A program made the position numbers and the translations under genes. This document shows positions 1 to 6,351 of a stretch of 9,040 nucleotides of DNA, piece after piece; the first letter of the stretch is position 1; the number at the start of each line of letters is the position of its first letter. Source of the stretch: Caryophanales bacterium (lineage in GTDB: Bacteria; Bacillota_I; Bacilli_A; RFN20; CAG-288); NCBI GenBank assembly GCA_021621525.1, contig JAJVUU010000068.1:1-9040 (forward strand), written 5' to 3'. The notes under the pieces are model-generated. The model made no database searches and was not told the origin of the DNA. It saw nothing but the letters and a program-made list of their open reading frames with translations.

Positions 1-8
1 TCTAAATC

Positions 9-35
9 AAAAAAGGGCATCCAGCAAAGATGTCC
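9..35 (-). terminator. Intrinsic terminator of tRNA-Ser
   Basis: Read on the minus strand, GGACATC (35-29) pairs with GATGCCC (21-15) around a 7-nt loop with one A-C mismatch. It is followed directly by six T residues (plus-strand A9-14). It starts about 15 nt beyond the CCA end of the tRNA, as expected for a single-gene tRNA transcript. Confidence 0.72.
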
Positions 36-49
36 TTGATGATTTTCGA

Positions 50-140
50 TGGCGGAGCGAGAGAGATTTGAACTCTCGCACGGTTTTGCCCGTCTATGAG
101 CTTTCCAAGCCCACCTCTTCAGCCTCTTGAGTATCGCTCC
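50..140 (-). tRNA. tRNA-Ser, anticodon GGA, CCA end encoded
   Basis: Minus-strand cloverleaf of 91 nt. The acceptor stem GGAGCGA (140-134) pairs with TCGCTCC, followed by discriminator G and an encoded CCA (52-50). The anticodon stem TGGGC/GCTCA encloses the loop TTGGAAA, so the anticodon is GGA, reading the serine codons UCC and UCU. A long variable arm (ACGG...CCGT) and discriminator G73 are both hallmarks of serine tRNAs. The T arm is GAGAG-TTCAAAT-CTCTC. It has its own promoter upstream and a hairpin-T terminator downstream, so it is a stand-alone unit, divergent from the rluC-like operon. Confidence 0.97.
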
Positions 141-179
141 AAATATTGCTTTGCTTCCCTGAAAGAAGTAGCAATAGAT

Positions 180-207
180 ATTTTATCGGAAAAGATTTCA
201 TTGTCAA
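180..207 (-). promoter_or_regulatory. Promoter of tRNA-Ser
   Basis: On the minus strand a perfect -35 TTGACA (207-202) is followed after 16 nt by a -10 TAAAAT (185-180). The predicted start is near 173, giving about 33 nt of 5' leader to be trimmed from the tRNA. The strong match fits a stable-RNA gene. It lies back to back with the rluC promoter. Confidence 0.75.
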
Positions 208-224
208 GAAAAATCGAAGAAACG

Positions 225-254
225 TTCCAAGTTTTTCCTGGTATCGTGTATAAT
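225..254 (+). promoter_or_regulatory. Promoter of the rluC-like operon, giving a leaderless start
   Basis: A consensus -10 TATAAT lies at 249-254. A weak -35, TTCCAA, lies at 225-230 with an 18-nt spacer. The expected start point is 261 or 262, which is the base before, or the A of, the ATG at 262. There is no room for a Shine-Dalgarno site and none is seen, so the transcript is predicted to be leaderless. Confidence 0.65.
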
Positions 255-261
255 TGAAGCC

Positions 262-1236
262 ATGAAATACATTATCACTGAAAACGACGCTAATCAGCGT
301 ATCGACAAATTTTTGAAACGGATGCTTCGCGATGCTCCGATATCCTTCATCTATAAGATGTTCCGTCAGAAGGATGTCAAGGTCAACGGAAAGAAGGCCA
401 GCATCGACTATATCACCAAAAAAGGAGATGAAGTCGACATCTATCTCAAGGAAGCTCTCCTTGAACAGTTCCACAAGGAAGCTCTCTTAAGACCGGTCAA
501 GGCTGACTTTGAAATCCTCTATGAAGATGACAACATCCTTGTCATCAACAAGCCCAAGGGTCTTCTTGTCCACGGAGACGAAGGAGAAAAGAGAATCACC
601 CTCCAGAACATGGTCTTGAACTACCTCAAGGAAAAGAGAGAATGGGATCCCAATGCCCTGGATGGCTTCATTCCCTCTCCTGCCCACAGACTTGACAGAA
701 ATACCTCGGGCATCGTCATCTTCGGAAAGAACCTTCCTACGCTTCAGCAGCTTCTCGAGCTCTTCCGCACCAGGGATAGAATCGAAAAGAAATACACCCT
801 CCTTATCCGAGGGAACCTATCCGAGAACGGAAAAATCGACTATGCCCTTTTAAAAGACAGTGAAAAGAAGATGGTCAAGGTCGTCCCCGAATCCAAGGGA
901 GGAAAGCCGGCACTGACCTTGTACCACAGGATTGCCAACTATCCCTTCGGATACTCTCTTGTCGAAGCCGAACTGATGACAGGAAGGACACATCAGCTCC
1001 GTGTCCATTTTGCCGCCATCGGCCATCCAATCGTCGGAGATGCCAAATACGGAGATTTCCAGGTCAATGAGGTCTTCGAACGCATGTTCGGACTCAAGAA
1101 CCAGTTTCTTCACGCATCCTACTTCAAGTTCAAGGAATTGGATGGGAAGCTCTCCTATCTTTCCGGCAAGGAATTCACTTCTCCGCTTCCTGAAAAGGAG
1201 CAGAAGATCCTTTCTTCCATCGCCAAGATTCACTGA
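262..1236 (+). CDS. rluC: RluC-like 23S rRNA pseudouridine synthase
   Basis: A 324-residue RluA/RluC/RluD-family pseudouridine synthase, which isomerises specific uridines in 23S rRNA. An N-terminal S4 RNA-binding domain covers roughly residues 12-70, with the RluC-style stretch IYKMFRQKDVKVNGKK. The catalytic domain starts near 85 (YEDDNILVINKPKGLLVHG). It contains HRLDRNTSG (142-150) with catalytic Asp145, and RTHQLRVH (242-249) followed by GHPIVGDAKYGD. Length and order match full-size RluC; E. coli RluC modifies U955, U2504 and U2580, but the targets here are inferred only. The ATG at 262 is the only start that keeps the S4 domain; it sits 7 nt after a TATAAT and has no Shine-Dalgarno site. 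It leads an operon: the next ATG comes 2 nt after its TGA. RluD-type specificity cannot be excluded. Confidence 0.93.
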   Translation: MKYIITENDANQRIDKFLKRMLRDAPISFIYKMFRQKDVKVNGKKASIDYITKKGDEVDIYLKEALLEQFHKEALLRPVKADFEILYEDDNILVINKPKGLLVHGDEGEKRITLQNMVLNYLKEKREWDPNALDGFIPSPAHRLDRNTSGIVIFGKNLPTLQQLLELFRTRDRIEKKYTLLIRGNLSENGKIDYALLKDSEKKMVKVVPESKGGKPALTLYHRIANYPFGYSLVEAELMTGRTHQLRVHFAAIGHPIVGDAKYGDFQVNEVFERMFGLKNQFLHASYFKFKELDGKLSYLSGKEFTSPLPEKEQKILSSIAKIH

Positions 1237-1238
1237 GC

Positions 1239-1751
1239 ATGAGCCTTTCCTTGCTGCTTCTCATCCTCATCCCCCTATTCCTGATACCGGCCATCTTCCT
1301 CCCGCAGAACAGGCTGAAATACTATTCCGCCTGTTCCCTAGTGGCCTTCGGCGTCATCTTTTTCATTTGCCTTTTCGATGTCCTGATCTCCCAGATCGAC
1401 ATCGAAGATGATATCGGAAAAGCCTTCTATGGCATGTTTAAGCCATTGATAGAGAGAAGCCAGCTCAGCCAAAAGGAAATCTATCACCTCTCTTTCTGGC
1501 TCACTTTGCTCTTCTTCTATGGTCTTCTCTATCTCCTTAGCTATCTCGGGATGAAGTTCTTCTTCATCGGCAGCAACCCATCCATCAAGAAGCCCTCAAG
1601 AAGGATTGCCAAGGTCACCTTGTCCCTTCTCTTCTTTTTATCTACCTATATGGCGCTAGCCATCTTCCTTGTCGAAGTCAGGGAAATCCTTCCTTTCAGG
1701 GACGGCTTCCTCTCTTTTCTGTTCACATGGATTCATCCGATACAGGCATAG
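1239..1751 (+). CDS. Small four-helix membrane protein, function unknown
   Basis: A 170-residue protein that I do not recognise. Four hydrophobic segments are visible at about residues 3-22, 30-51, 84-106 and 124-146. They are separated by an acidic loop (about 52-63, SQIDIEDDIG) and a basic loop (about 113-124, SIKKPSRR), which places the latter in the cytoplasm by the positive-inside rule. The start is the ATG 2 nt after the TGA of the rluC-like gene. No Shine-Dalgarno is present, so translation probably depends on ribosomes re-initiating from the upstream stop. It ends 3 nt before the next membrane-protein gene, which suggests the two may act together at the membrane. C-rich third codon positions match the neighbours, so it is native. 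No catalytic motif is seen. Confidence 0.82.
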   Translation: MSLSLLLLILIPLFLIPAIFLPQNRLKYYSACSLVAFGVIFFICLFDVLISQIDIEDDIGKAFYGMFKPLIERSQLSQKEIYHLSFWLTLLFFYGLLYLLSYLGMKFFFIGSNPSIKKPSRRIAKVTLSLLFFLSTYMALAIFLVEVREILPFRDGFLSFLFTWIHPIQA

Positions 1752-1754
1752 AGT

Positions 1755-2825
1755 ATGGAAAACACATTGAAATTCTACCTGCTGGCGGAAAAAGGAGGAT
1801 GGGATGCCTCCTCCTATGCCTATCAATATAGGAAGACCTACATGGAAAGCAAGGCATACCAGGTTCTCTCCTACAACGTATTGGAGGCAAGGAAGCATCT
1901 CTCAAACGATGCCAAGACCATCGTCAGCCAGTTTGAAAGTCTCGTCATGGAGCCTACCAGCCTTGAGGAAGCCTTTGTCCTGGAGACCCAACTGAACTAT
2001 CTTGCCCTCCATTCCTTCCCGGAGTTCTATCTCAACCCCCTCTCCTTGGATCCGAACTATGTCGGACAGGTATCCTCTATCGGTGACCTCATCGTCGAAT
2101 ATGAGAACACACCATACTCCATCAATGAACTCATCCAGGACCAGACCATCTCCATGGACAGGAAGAAAGAGATCATCTGGGACAAGACGGAACATTACAA
2201 GGCCGACATGGATGAGATTGTCAACGAATCCATCCGCATCATCAACAAGAGAGCGTTTGCCAAGGAATCCAACGGAAAGGAACTTGTCCGTTCCATCTTC
2301 GACGGATGTATGTTCTTCCTGTGGAACTTCTTCTTCCTCTTCACCCTCCTATATCCGCTCAATCCCTATTGGGAGTGCTTCTTCAATCCCAAATACAACA
2401 AAGTCATGACCTATGCCTCCTATCTTTTCCCCATCTTCCTCTTCCTGTTTGATTTCTTCTTCGTCCTTTTCCACACCTACAGATCGAAGATATCCGAACC
2501 ATACAACTACGCAAGAAGATTTCTGAGAAAAAACTCCGGAAGCGTCTATCAGGACATCCAGCAGCAACAGGAAAAGCTCTATGACTACATCTGCGGAGCC
2601 ATCAACAACAAGATCATCCTGAAGAACGACATCCGTGACTTCTCGAAGCTATCGACATCCTATGTCGACTTCAACGAAGTCCTCAACGTCAGGGAACTCA
2701 AGAAAAAGAAGACGTTCATCGTCTTGAATTCCTTGAACTACATCTTCGAGACCCTTGCCGGCATCGCCTTCCTCATCACCTTCGTCTTCTTTGTGATCGG
2801 CATGTTCCTGCACATATCATTCTAG
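1755..2825 (+). CDS. Three-helix membrane protein with large cytoplasmic N-terminus, function unknown
   Basis: A 356-residue protein of a family I do not recognise. Residues 1-178 are a soluble, mostly helical region rich in Tyr, Glu and Lys. A hydrophobic pair follows at about 181-201 and 217-241, each rich in Phe. Then comes a soluble stretch of about 85 residues containing QQQQEK and a basic KKKK at 316-319, and a last hydrophobic helix at about 328-354. Charges suggest that the N-terminus and the 242-327 region are cytoplasmic, with the C-terminus outside. The ATG lies 3 nt after the previous stop with no convincing ribosome site, so coupling is likely. Its TAG stop overlaps the AGGAGG of the next gene. 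No enzyme motif is visible; a membrane-embedded scaffold or sensor is possible but is only a guess. Confidence 0.83.
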   Translation: MENTLKFYLLAEKGGWDASSYAYQYRKTYMESKAYQVLSYNVLEARKHLSNDAKTIVSQFESLVMEPTSLEEAFVLETQLNYLALHSFPEFYLNPLSLDPNYVGQVSSIGDLIVEYENTPYSINELIQDQTISMDRKKEIIWDKTEHYKADMDEIVNESIRIINKRAFAKESNGKELVRSIFDGCMFFLWNFFFLFTLLYPLNPYWECFFNPKYNKVMTYASYLFPIFLFLFDFFFVLFHTYRSKISEPYNYARRFLRKNSGSVYQDIQQQQEKLYDYICGAINNKIILKNDIRDFSKLSTSYVDFNEVLNVRELKKKKTFIVLNSLNYIFETLAGIAFLITFVFFVIGMFLHISF

Positions 2826-2829
2826 GAGG
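2824..2829 (+). promoter_or_regulatory. AGGAGG ribosome site overlapping the upstream stop codon
   Basis: A perfect AGGAGG lies 4 nt before the ATG at 2834. Its first two bases are the last two of the TAG stop (2823-2825) of the preceding gene. This fixes the start of the 248-residue protein and contrasts with the SD-less starts at 262, 1239 and 1755. Confidence 0.85.
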
Positions 2830-2833
2830 AACC

Positions 2834-3580
2834 ATGGAATACTCTTTTGATGGCATCACCTATTCCGACATCTTCTCCCTTGCCAAGGACTTCTATCGAA
2901 ATGACCGGTTCTTGCAGGCCCTTCATTCAGACGAACTTATCGATTTCATCGCCAGGGAAGATGTCCAAAAGGCAGAAAGGATAGAAAAGCTGCGCCTGCA
3001 GTCCGTCCCAGACGACGTCATGCTTTTCCGTGCTGCACTGGTCCTCAACCCATTCCTTCCATTTTCCTTCCATCATCAAAGGTTTGAATCTCTCTCCGAC
3101 CTTGGAAGATACATGCTCTCCTTCTCTCCCAGCCCTGATGCTGCCTTTTTGAGCCTGCTACGATATGAGCTACTCACCGAATACATGAACATCACCAGGT
3201 ACAAGGACAGCCACAAGGAAGAATACGAGGAAGTCAAGGAGATCGAACATATCTCAAGAAAAGACATGACCTATGCCTACTACCTGATGGGTTACTACCT
3301 CTCCAAGTCCAAGAGCATCATCTATGACCATGTCGAATATAAGGACATCTACAATCTCACCTACTTCCTGGTCAAGAAGGAGAAAGACCTCAATGCCTTG
3401 GGATCCTACCTCTCCTTCTCGCCTCTTCTCAAGGCATACGGAAAATATACTTCGGAAGGAGGCCTTGTCGACTCCTATATGCACCTATGCAAGGAGCTTG
3501 ATGAATCCAAGGAACATCTGGATGCCTTCCTTGAGAAAAGAAAGCGGAAACTGCTTGAAGATAATCTACCCGAAAAGTAA
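2834..3580 (+). CDS. Soluble helical protein with three degenerate repeats, function unknown
   Basis: A 248-residue, probably cytoplasmic protein with no signal peptide or membrane helix; I do not recognise the family. By eye it contains three diverged units of about 33-37 residues: about 7-39 (TYSDIFSLAKDF, then ND, then L..L...ELIDFI), about 84-118 (SLSDLGRYMLSF, then PD, then L..L..ELLTEYM) and about 167-203 (EYKDIYNLTYFL, then KD, then L..LSFSPLLKAY). The shared pattern is aromatic or Leu-[SK]-D-[IL], an amphipathic helix, an acidic turn, L-x(2)-L, then a hydrophobic end. The tail (about 221-248) is highly charged. The AGGAGG at 2824 sets the start. As last gene of the cluster behind two membrane proteins it may partner their cytoplasmic parts, but that is inference from position only. 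Confidence 0.83.
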   Translation: MEYSFDGITYSDIFSLAKDFYRNDRFLQALHSDELIDFIAREDVQKAERIEKLRLQSVPDDVMLFRAALVLNPFLPFSFHHQRFESLSDLGRYMLSFSPSPDAAFLSLLRYELLTEYMNITRYKDSHKEEYEEVKEIEHISRKDMTYAYYLMGYYLSKSKSIIYDHVEYKDIYNLTYFLVKKEKDLNALGSYLSFSPLLKAYGKYTSEGGLVDSYMHLCKELDESKEHLDAFLEKRKRKLLEDNLPEK

Positions 3581-3590
3581 GCGCTTAGCA

Positions 3591-3596
3591 TATAAT
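3591..3596 (+). promoter_or_regulatory. Possible internal -10 box for the phosphohexomutase gene
   Basis: A perfect TATAAT lies 26 nt before the ATG at 3622, in the 41-nt gap after the upstream gene. No good -35 is found at 16-18 nt spacing, so it is either a weak promoter or chance. If used, transcription would start near 3603 and the mRNA would keep the AGGAGG at 3612-3617. Confidence 0.4.
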
Positions 3597-3611
3597 AAAG
3601 AAGTATCCAAT

Positions 3612-3617
3612 AGGAGG
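3612..3617 (+). promoter_or_regulatory. AGGAGG ribosome site of the phosphohexomutase gene
   Basis: A perfect AGGAGG lies 4 nt upstream of the ATG at 3622 and decides that start. It shows that canonical Shine-Dalgarno initiation operates in this genome. Confidence 0.85.
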
Positions 3618-3621
3618 AAAT

Positions 3622-5364
3622 ATGGATTACCTACAGAAAATGGAAGAATGGCTGAACAGCGACATGGTCAGCCAGGAAGACAAAGATTATATCCGCAATG
3701 CCGACGAAGATACCAAGAAGGAGATGTTCTCCAGCGACCTTCATTTCGGAACCGCTGGCATGAGAGCCCTCTTAGGTCCCGGAAGTGCAAGACTCAACGT
3801 CCTCACGGTCAGAAGGGCAACCATCGGTGTCGCCAATTATCTTCTCAAGACCTTCGGAAAGGATGCCTGCAAGGAAAGAGGCTTTGCCATCTCCTTTGAC
3901 AACAGACATTATTCCAAGGAATTCCGCGACATTGCCGCCAAGGTCCTAAGCGAACTTGGCTTCAGGGTGTTCACCTTCCGCGATCCCCATCCGACTCCGG
4001 AACTCTCCTACAGCGTAAGACATCTCCACTGCGTCGGCGGACTCATGATCACCGCCTCCCACAACCCCAAGGAATATAACGGCTACAAGGTCTATGATTC
4101 CGAAGGATGCCAGGCCGTCTATGACACCATCGACGGACTCATCAAGGAAATCGACAGCCTGAGTGATGAACTCTCTGTCACCTATACACCCAATCCAACA
4201 GCTGAAAGCATCACCTATCTTGATGACGATGACAGCTATGACGAAGAATATGTCAGCAAGGAGGTCTCCACCTCCTTATACAAGGACGTCTTTGTCGGAG
4301 ACAGGCTCACCAAGATCGTCTTCACGCCGGAATGCGGATGCGACTGCAAGGTCGGTCCGATGGCCTTGAGGAAGGCCGGATACATCGTCTCCACCGTCCC
4401 TGGACAGGATTATTTCGATCCTGATTTCACCCATACGCCAAATCCCAACCCCGAGACAGAGGAAGCCTACCTCAGCGCCTTTGAGCATCTCAAGGAGCTC
4501 AATGGCAAGGGAGAAGGCTACAACATCATCATGGCAACAGACCCCGACGCCGACAGAATGGGTATCGCCTTTGTCAACTCCAAGGGTGAGATCGAACGCT
4601 TCACCGGCAACCAGACCGGCGCCCTTCTCATCGACTATGTCCTAGGCACTTTGCAGAGAAGAAACCAGCTTCCTTCCAACGGCTGCATCTGCAACACCTT
4701 CGTCACCGGTTCCCAGGGAGCCAAGGCTGCAAGCCTATATGGCATCAAGGTCAGGACCACGGCTACCGGCTTCAAGTATATCGGCAACATGGCTGACAGG
4801 ATGGTCGAAGAAGGAGACAAATATCTCTTCGGATATGAGGAATCCTATGGCTACCTTCTTGCTGACTTCATCCGTGACAAGGATTCCCTGCAGTCCATCG
4901 TCGCCATCGCCGACATGTGTGAATTCTATCTGAGACAGGGTAAGACCCTCGATATCGCCTTGAAGGATCTTGACAGGAAGACAGGGCATTACTTTGATAC
5001 CCAGGTCAACATCTATTTCAAGGGAGCCGGCTCCTTGGACAAGATGAACGAAGAAATCTCCGCCATCAGAAAGAGTCCCTTCTCCAGCCTTGCCGGAAGG
5101 AAGGTCAAGGTTCTCTTCGACTATCTTGACAGGAAGATCATCGACTTCGAGAACCATGAGACCAAGGATATGGACCTTCCCGACATCGATAAGACAAACT
5201 GCCTGAGATTCGACTTCGAGGACGAATCCTTCCTCTGCATCAGACCTAGCGGAACCGAACCGAAGGTCAAGTTCTACATCGAAATCGTCAAGGATGACGT
5301 GACGGCTGCAAAGGAAGCCAAGGCCATGGCTGACGAGCTTAAGGCCATCATGCATCTTGCATAG
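3622..5364 (+). CDS. pgcA: Phosphoglucomutase/phosphomannomutase (alpha-D-phosphohexomutase, PgcA/PGM2 type)
   Basis: A 580-residue alpha-D-phosphohexomutase, interconverting hexose 1- and 6-phosphates (chiefly glucose) in the cytoplasm to supply sugar nucleotides for envelope polymers. All four family signatures are present. The N-terminal FGTAGMR motif comes near residue 42. The phosphoserine loop TASHNP has catalytic Ser146 (residues 144-149). The metal loop DPDADRMG lies at 307-314, the sugar-specificity loop GYEESYG at 404-410, and the phosphate-binding RPSGTEPK at 541-548. The length of about 580 and GPGSARLN after the first motif fit the PGM2/PgcA branch rather than the shorter GlmM or ManB enzymes. 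The AGGAGG at 3612 sets the start. It lies 41 nt after the hypothetical cluster and may be read from both the operon and its own weak promoter. Exact substrate preference cannot be read from sequence. Confidence 0.95.
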   Translation: MDYLQKMEEWLNSDMVSQEDKDYIRNADEDTKKEMFSSDLHFGTAGMRALLGPGSARLNVLTVRRATIGVANYLLKTFGKDACKERGFAISFDNRHYSKEFRDIAAKVLSELGFRVFTFRDPHPTPELSYSVRHLHCVGGLMITASHNPKEYNGYKVYDSEGCQAVYDTIDGLIKEIDSLSDELSVTYTPNPTAESITYLDDDDSYDEEYVSKEVSTSLYKDVFVGDRLTKIVFTPECGCDCKVGPMALRKAGYIVSTVPGQDYFDPDFTHTPNPNPETEEAYLSAFEHLKELNGKGEGYNIIMATDPDADRMGIAFVNSKGEIERFTGNQTGALLIDYVLGTLQRRNQLPSNGCICNTFVTGSQGAKAASLYGIKVRTTATGFKYIGNMADRMVEEGDKYLFGYEESYGYLLADFIRDKDSLQSIVAIADMCEFYLRQGKTLDIALKDLDRKTGHYFDTQVNIYFKGAGSLDKMNEEISAIRKSPFSSLAGRKVKVLFDYLDRKIIDFENHETKDMDLPDIDKTNCLRFDFEDESFLCIRPSGTEPKVKFYIEIVKDDVTAAKEAKAMADELKAIMHLA

Positions 5365-5369
5365 AATCT

Positions 5370-5413
5370 AAAAAAATTGCTGACGTCTGCCTAAAAAGGT
5401 GACGTCAGCTTTT
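5370..5413. terminator. Bidirectional intrinsic terminator between convergent genes
   Basis: A perfect 9-bp inverted repeat, GCTGACGTC (5379-5387) and GACGTCAGC (5401-5409), encloses a 13-nt loop. On the plus strand it is followed by TTTT (5410-5413). On the minus strand it is followed by AA and seven Ts (5376-5370). It therefore ends both the phosphohexomutase transcript and the convergent HAD gene transcript. It lies almost against the HAD stop codon, which begins at 5415. Confidence 0.92.
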
Positions 5414-5414
5414 C

Positions 5415-6248
5415 TTATGGCTTGATTTTAAAAAGGTCCAGCAACGCGTAATAGATTCCCTCATGATCGTTGCCATAGGGTGTGATGAAGGTGGCAGCCT
5501 TCTTAAGCTCCGGATCGCCGTTTTTCATGGCAAAGGAGATTCCTGCCGCAGTGATCATCTGAAGATCATTCAAGGCATCGCCAAAGCTGATGACATGGGC
5601 CCTGTCGATAGAATACATCCCGGCCAGCTTCATGACGGAAGTTGCCTTGTTGGTATCATAGAAATAGAATTCGCCGAAGCAGTCGCTGTCTCTCCAGAAG
5701 CGGATGGACATGTTTTCGTAGTGATCATTGACATATCCTACCATTTCTTCTCTTCTATCAGGATCCTTGACCTGGATGACACAGGTCATCATGTCCTTCT
5801 CAAGGTTCTTCAATATGGAACCGATCTTGACGATCATTCCCTCCGGATGGAAGAAGTTGACATATTCCTCGTTCTCATGGAGATAGAGCTGGACCTTGTC
5901 ATCCTCGATCATGATGTTCTTAAAGGAATCCTCACCGAAGTGACTTAGGAAATCAAGGATGACATCCTTGGAAATCGGCTTCCTGAAAGGCTTGAAGTCC
6001 GAGTCATAGGGATTTTCAATCTCAGCACCATTATAGGCGATGAAGGGTCCTTTCAGACCAAGCTGGTTTGAATATTCATAGATGGAACGGCTTGGTCTTC
6101 CACTGGCGATGGATACGACGTTTCCATAGGAGACAAGTTCCTGTAAAAGAGACTTGGTCTTGGGAAGGATGGTCTTCTCGCTGGAAAGGAGGGTTCCGTC
6201 AAGATCGAAGACAAGAAGGAATCTCTGGTTTTTCAATAGTTCATTCAT
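5415..6248 (-). CDS. Cof-type HAD-superfamily phosphatase
   Basis: A 277-residue HAD hydrolase of the Cof (class IIB cap) group, soluble and cytoplasmic, predicted to remove phosphate from sugar phosphates or similar small metabolites. Motif I FDLDGTLL holds the nucleophile Asp15 and acid/base Asp17. Motif II SIASGRP has Ser49. Lys201 in DTNKATSVMKLAG supplies motif III, and GDALNDLQM (223-231) is motif IV with metal-binding Asp224 and Asp228. The cap lies between about 85 and 190. Length is normal. The ATG at 6248 is the only usable start: upstream codons in frame contain no ATG, GTG or TTG before a stop. It lies 9 nt after a -10 box with no Shine-Dalgarno. It converges on the phosphohexomutase gene and may serve the same hexose-phosphate pool, but that is inference. 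Confidence 0.94.
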   Translation of the reverse strand: MNELLKNQRFLLVFDLDGTLLSSEKTILPKTKSLLQELVSYGNVVSIASGRPSRSIYEYSNQLGLKGPFIAYNGAEIENPYDSDFKPFRKPISKDVILDFLSHFGEDSFKNIMIEDDKVQLYLHENEEYVNFFHPEGMIVKIGSILKNLEKDMMTCVIQVKDPDRREEMVGYVNDHYENMSIRFWRDSDCFGEFYFYDTNKATSVMKLAGMYSIDRAHVISFGDALNDLQMITAAGISFAMKNGDPELKKAATFITPYGNDHEGIYYALLDLFKIKP

Positions 6249-6257
6249 AGCAATCTC

Positions 6258-6286
6258 ATTGTATGGGATTGATGAAAGGATTTCAA
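6258..6286 (-). promoter_or_regulatory. Promoter of the HAD phosphatase gene, near-leaderless
   Basis: On the minus strand a -35 TTGAAA (6286-6281), an ideal 17-nt spacer and a -10 TACAAT (6263-6258) are present. The predicted start is about 6251, only 3 nt (GCT) before the ATG at 6248. This is the best-matched protein-gene promoter in the window. Confidence 0.72.
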
Positions 6287-6318
6287 TTTTAATCGCTTTG
6301 TGAAGTGCTTACCTTTCA
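6273..6318. repeat. 7-bp inverted repeat spanning the divergent promoter region
   Basis: TGAAAGG (6273-6279) is repeated in inverted form as CCTTTCA (6312-6318), 32 nt apart. The arms fall in the spacer of the HAD promoter and on the presumed -35 of the endonuclease promoter. It could be a paired operator site, but 7 bp can arise by chance. Confidence 0.25.
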
Positions 6319-6342
6319 AGGCATGGCCTTTTGTTGTAGAAT
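6314..6342 (+). promoter_or_regulatory. Promoter of the endonuclease I gene, near-leaderless
   Basis: A -10 TAGAAT (6337-6342) lies 17 nt after a poor -35 TTTCAA (6314-6319). The predicted start is about 6349, leaving only GCT before the ATG at 6352, the same geometry as the divergent HAD gene. The TAG of the hexamer is also an in-frame stop, so translation cannot begin upstream. Confidence 0.55.
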
Positions 6343-6351
6343 ATCCACGCT

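Noticed and set aside
1234..1236. TGA read as tryptophan (mycoplasma code)
   Set aside because: TGA ends the rluC-like and endonuclease genes where their families should end, the next gene begins 2 nt later in a different frame, and tryptophans in the proteins use TGG.
1239..1751. CvpA-like identity for the four-helix membrane protein
   Set aside because: Size and helix number are similar, but I do not see the conserved Asp/Gly pattern of CvpA proteins, so no family is assigned.
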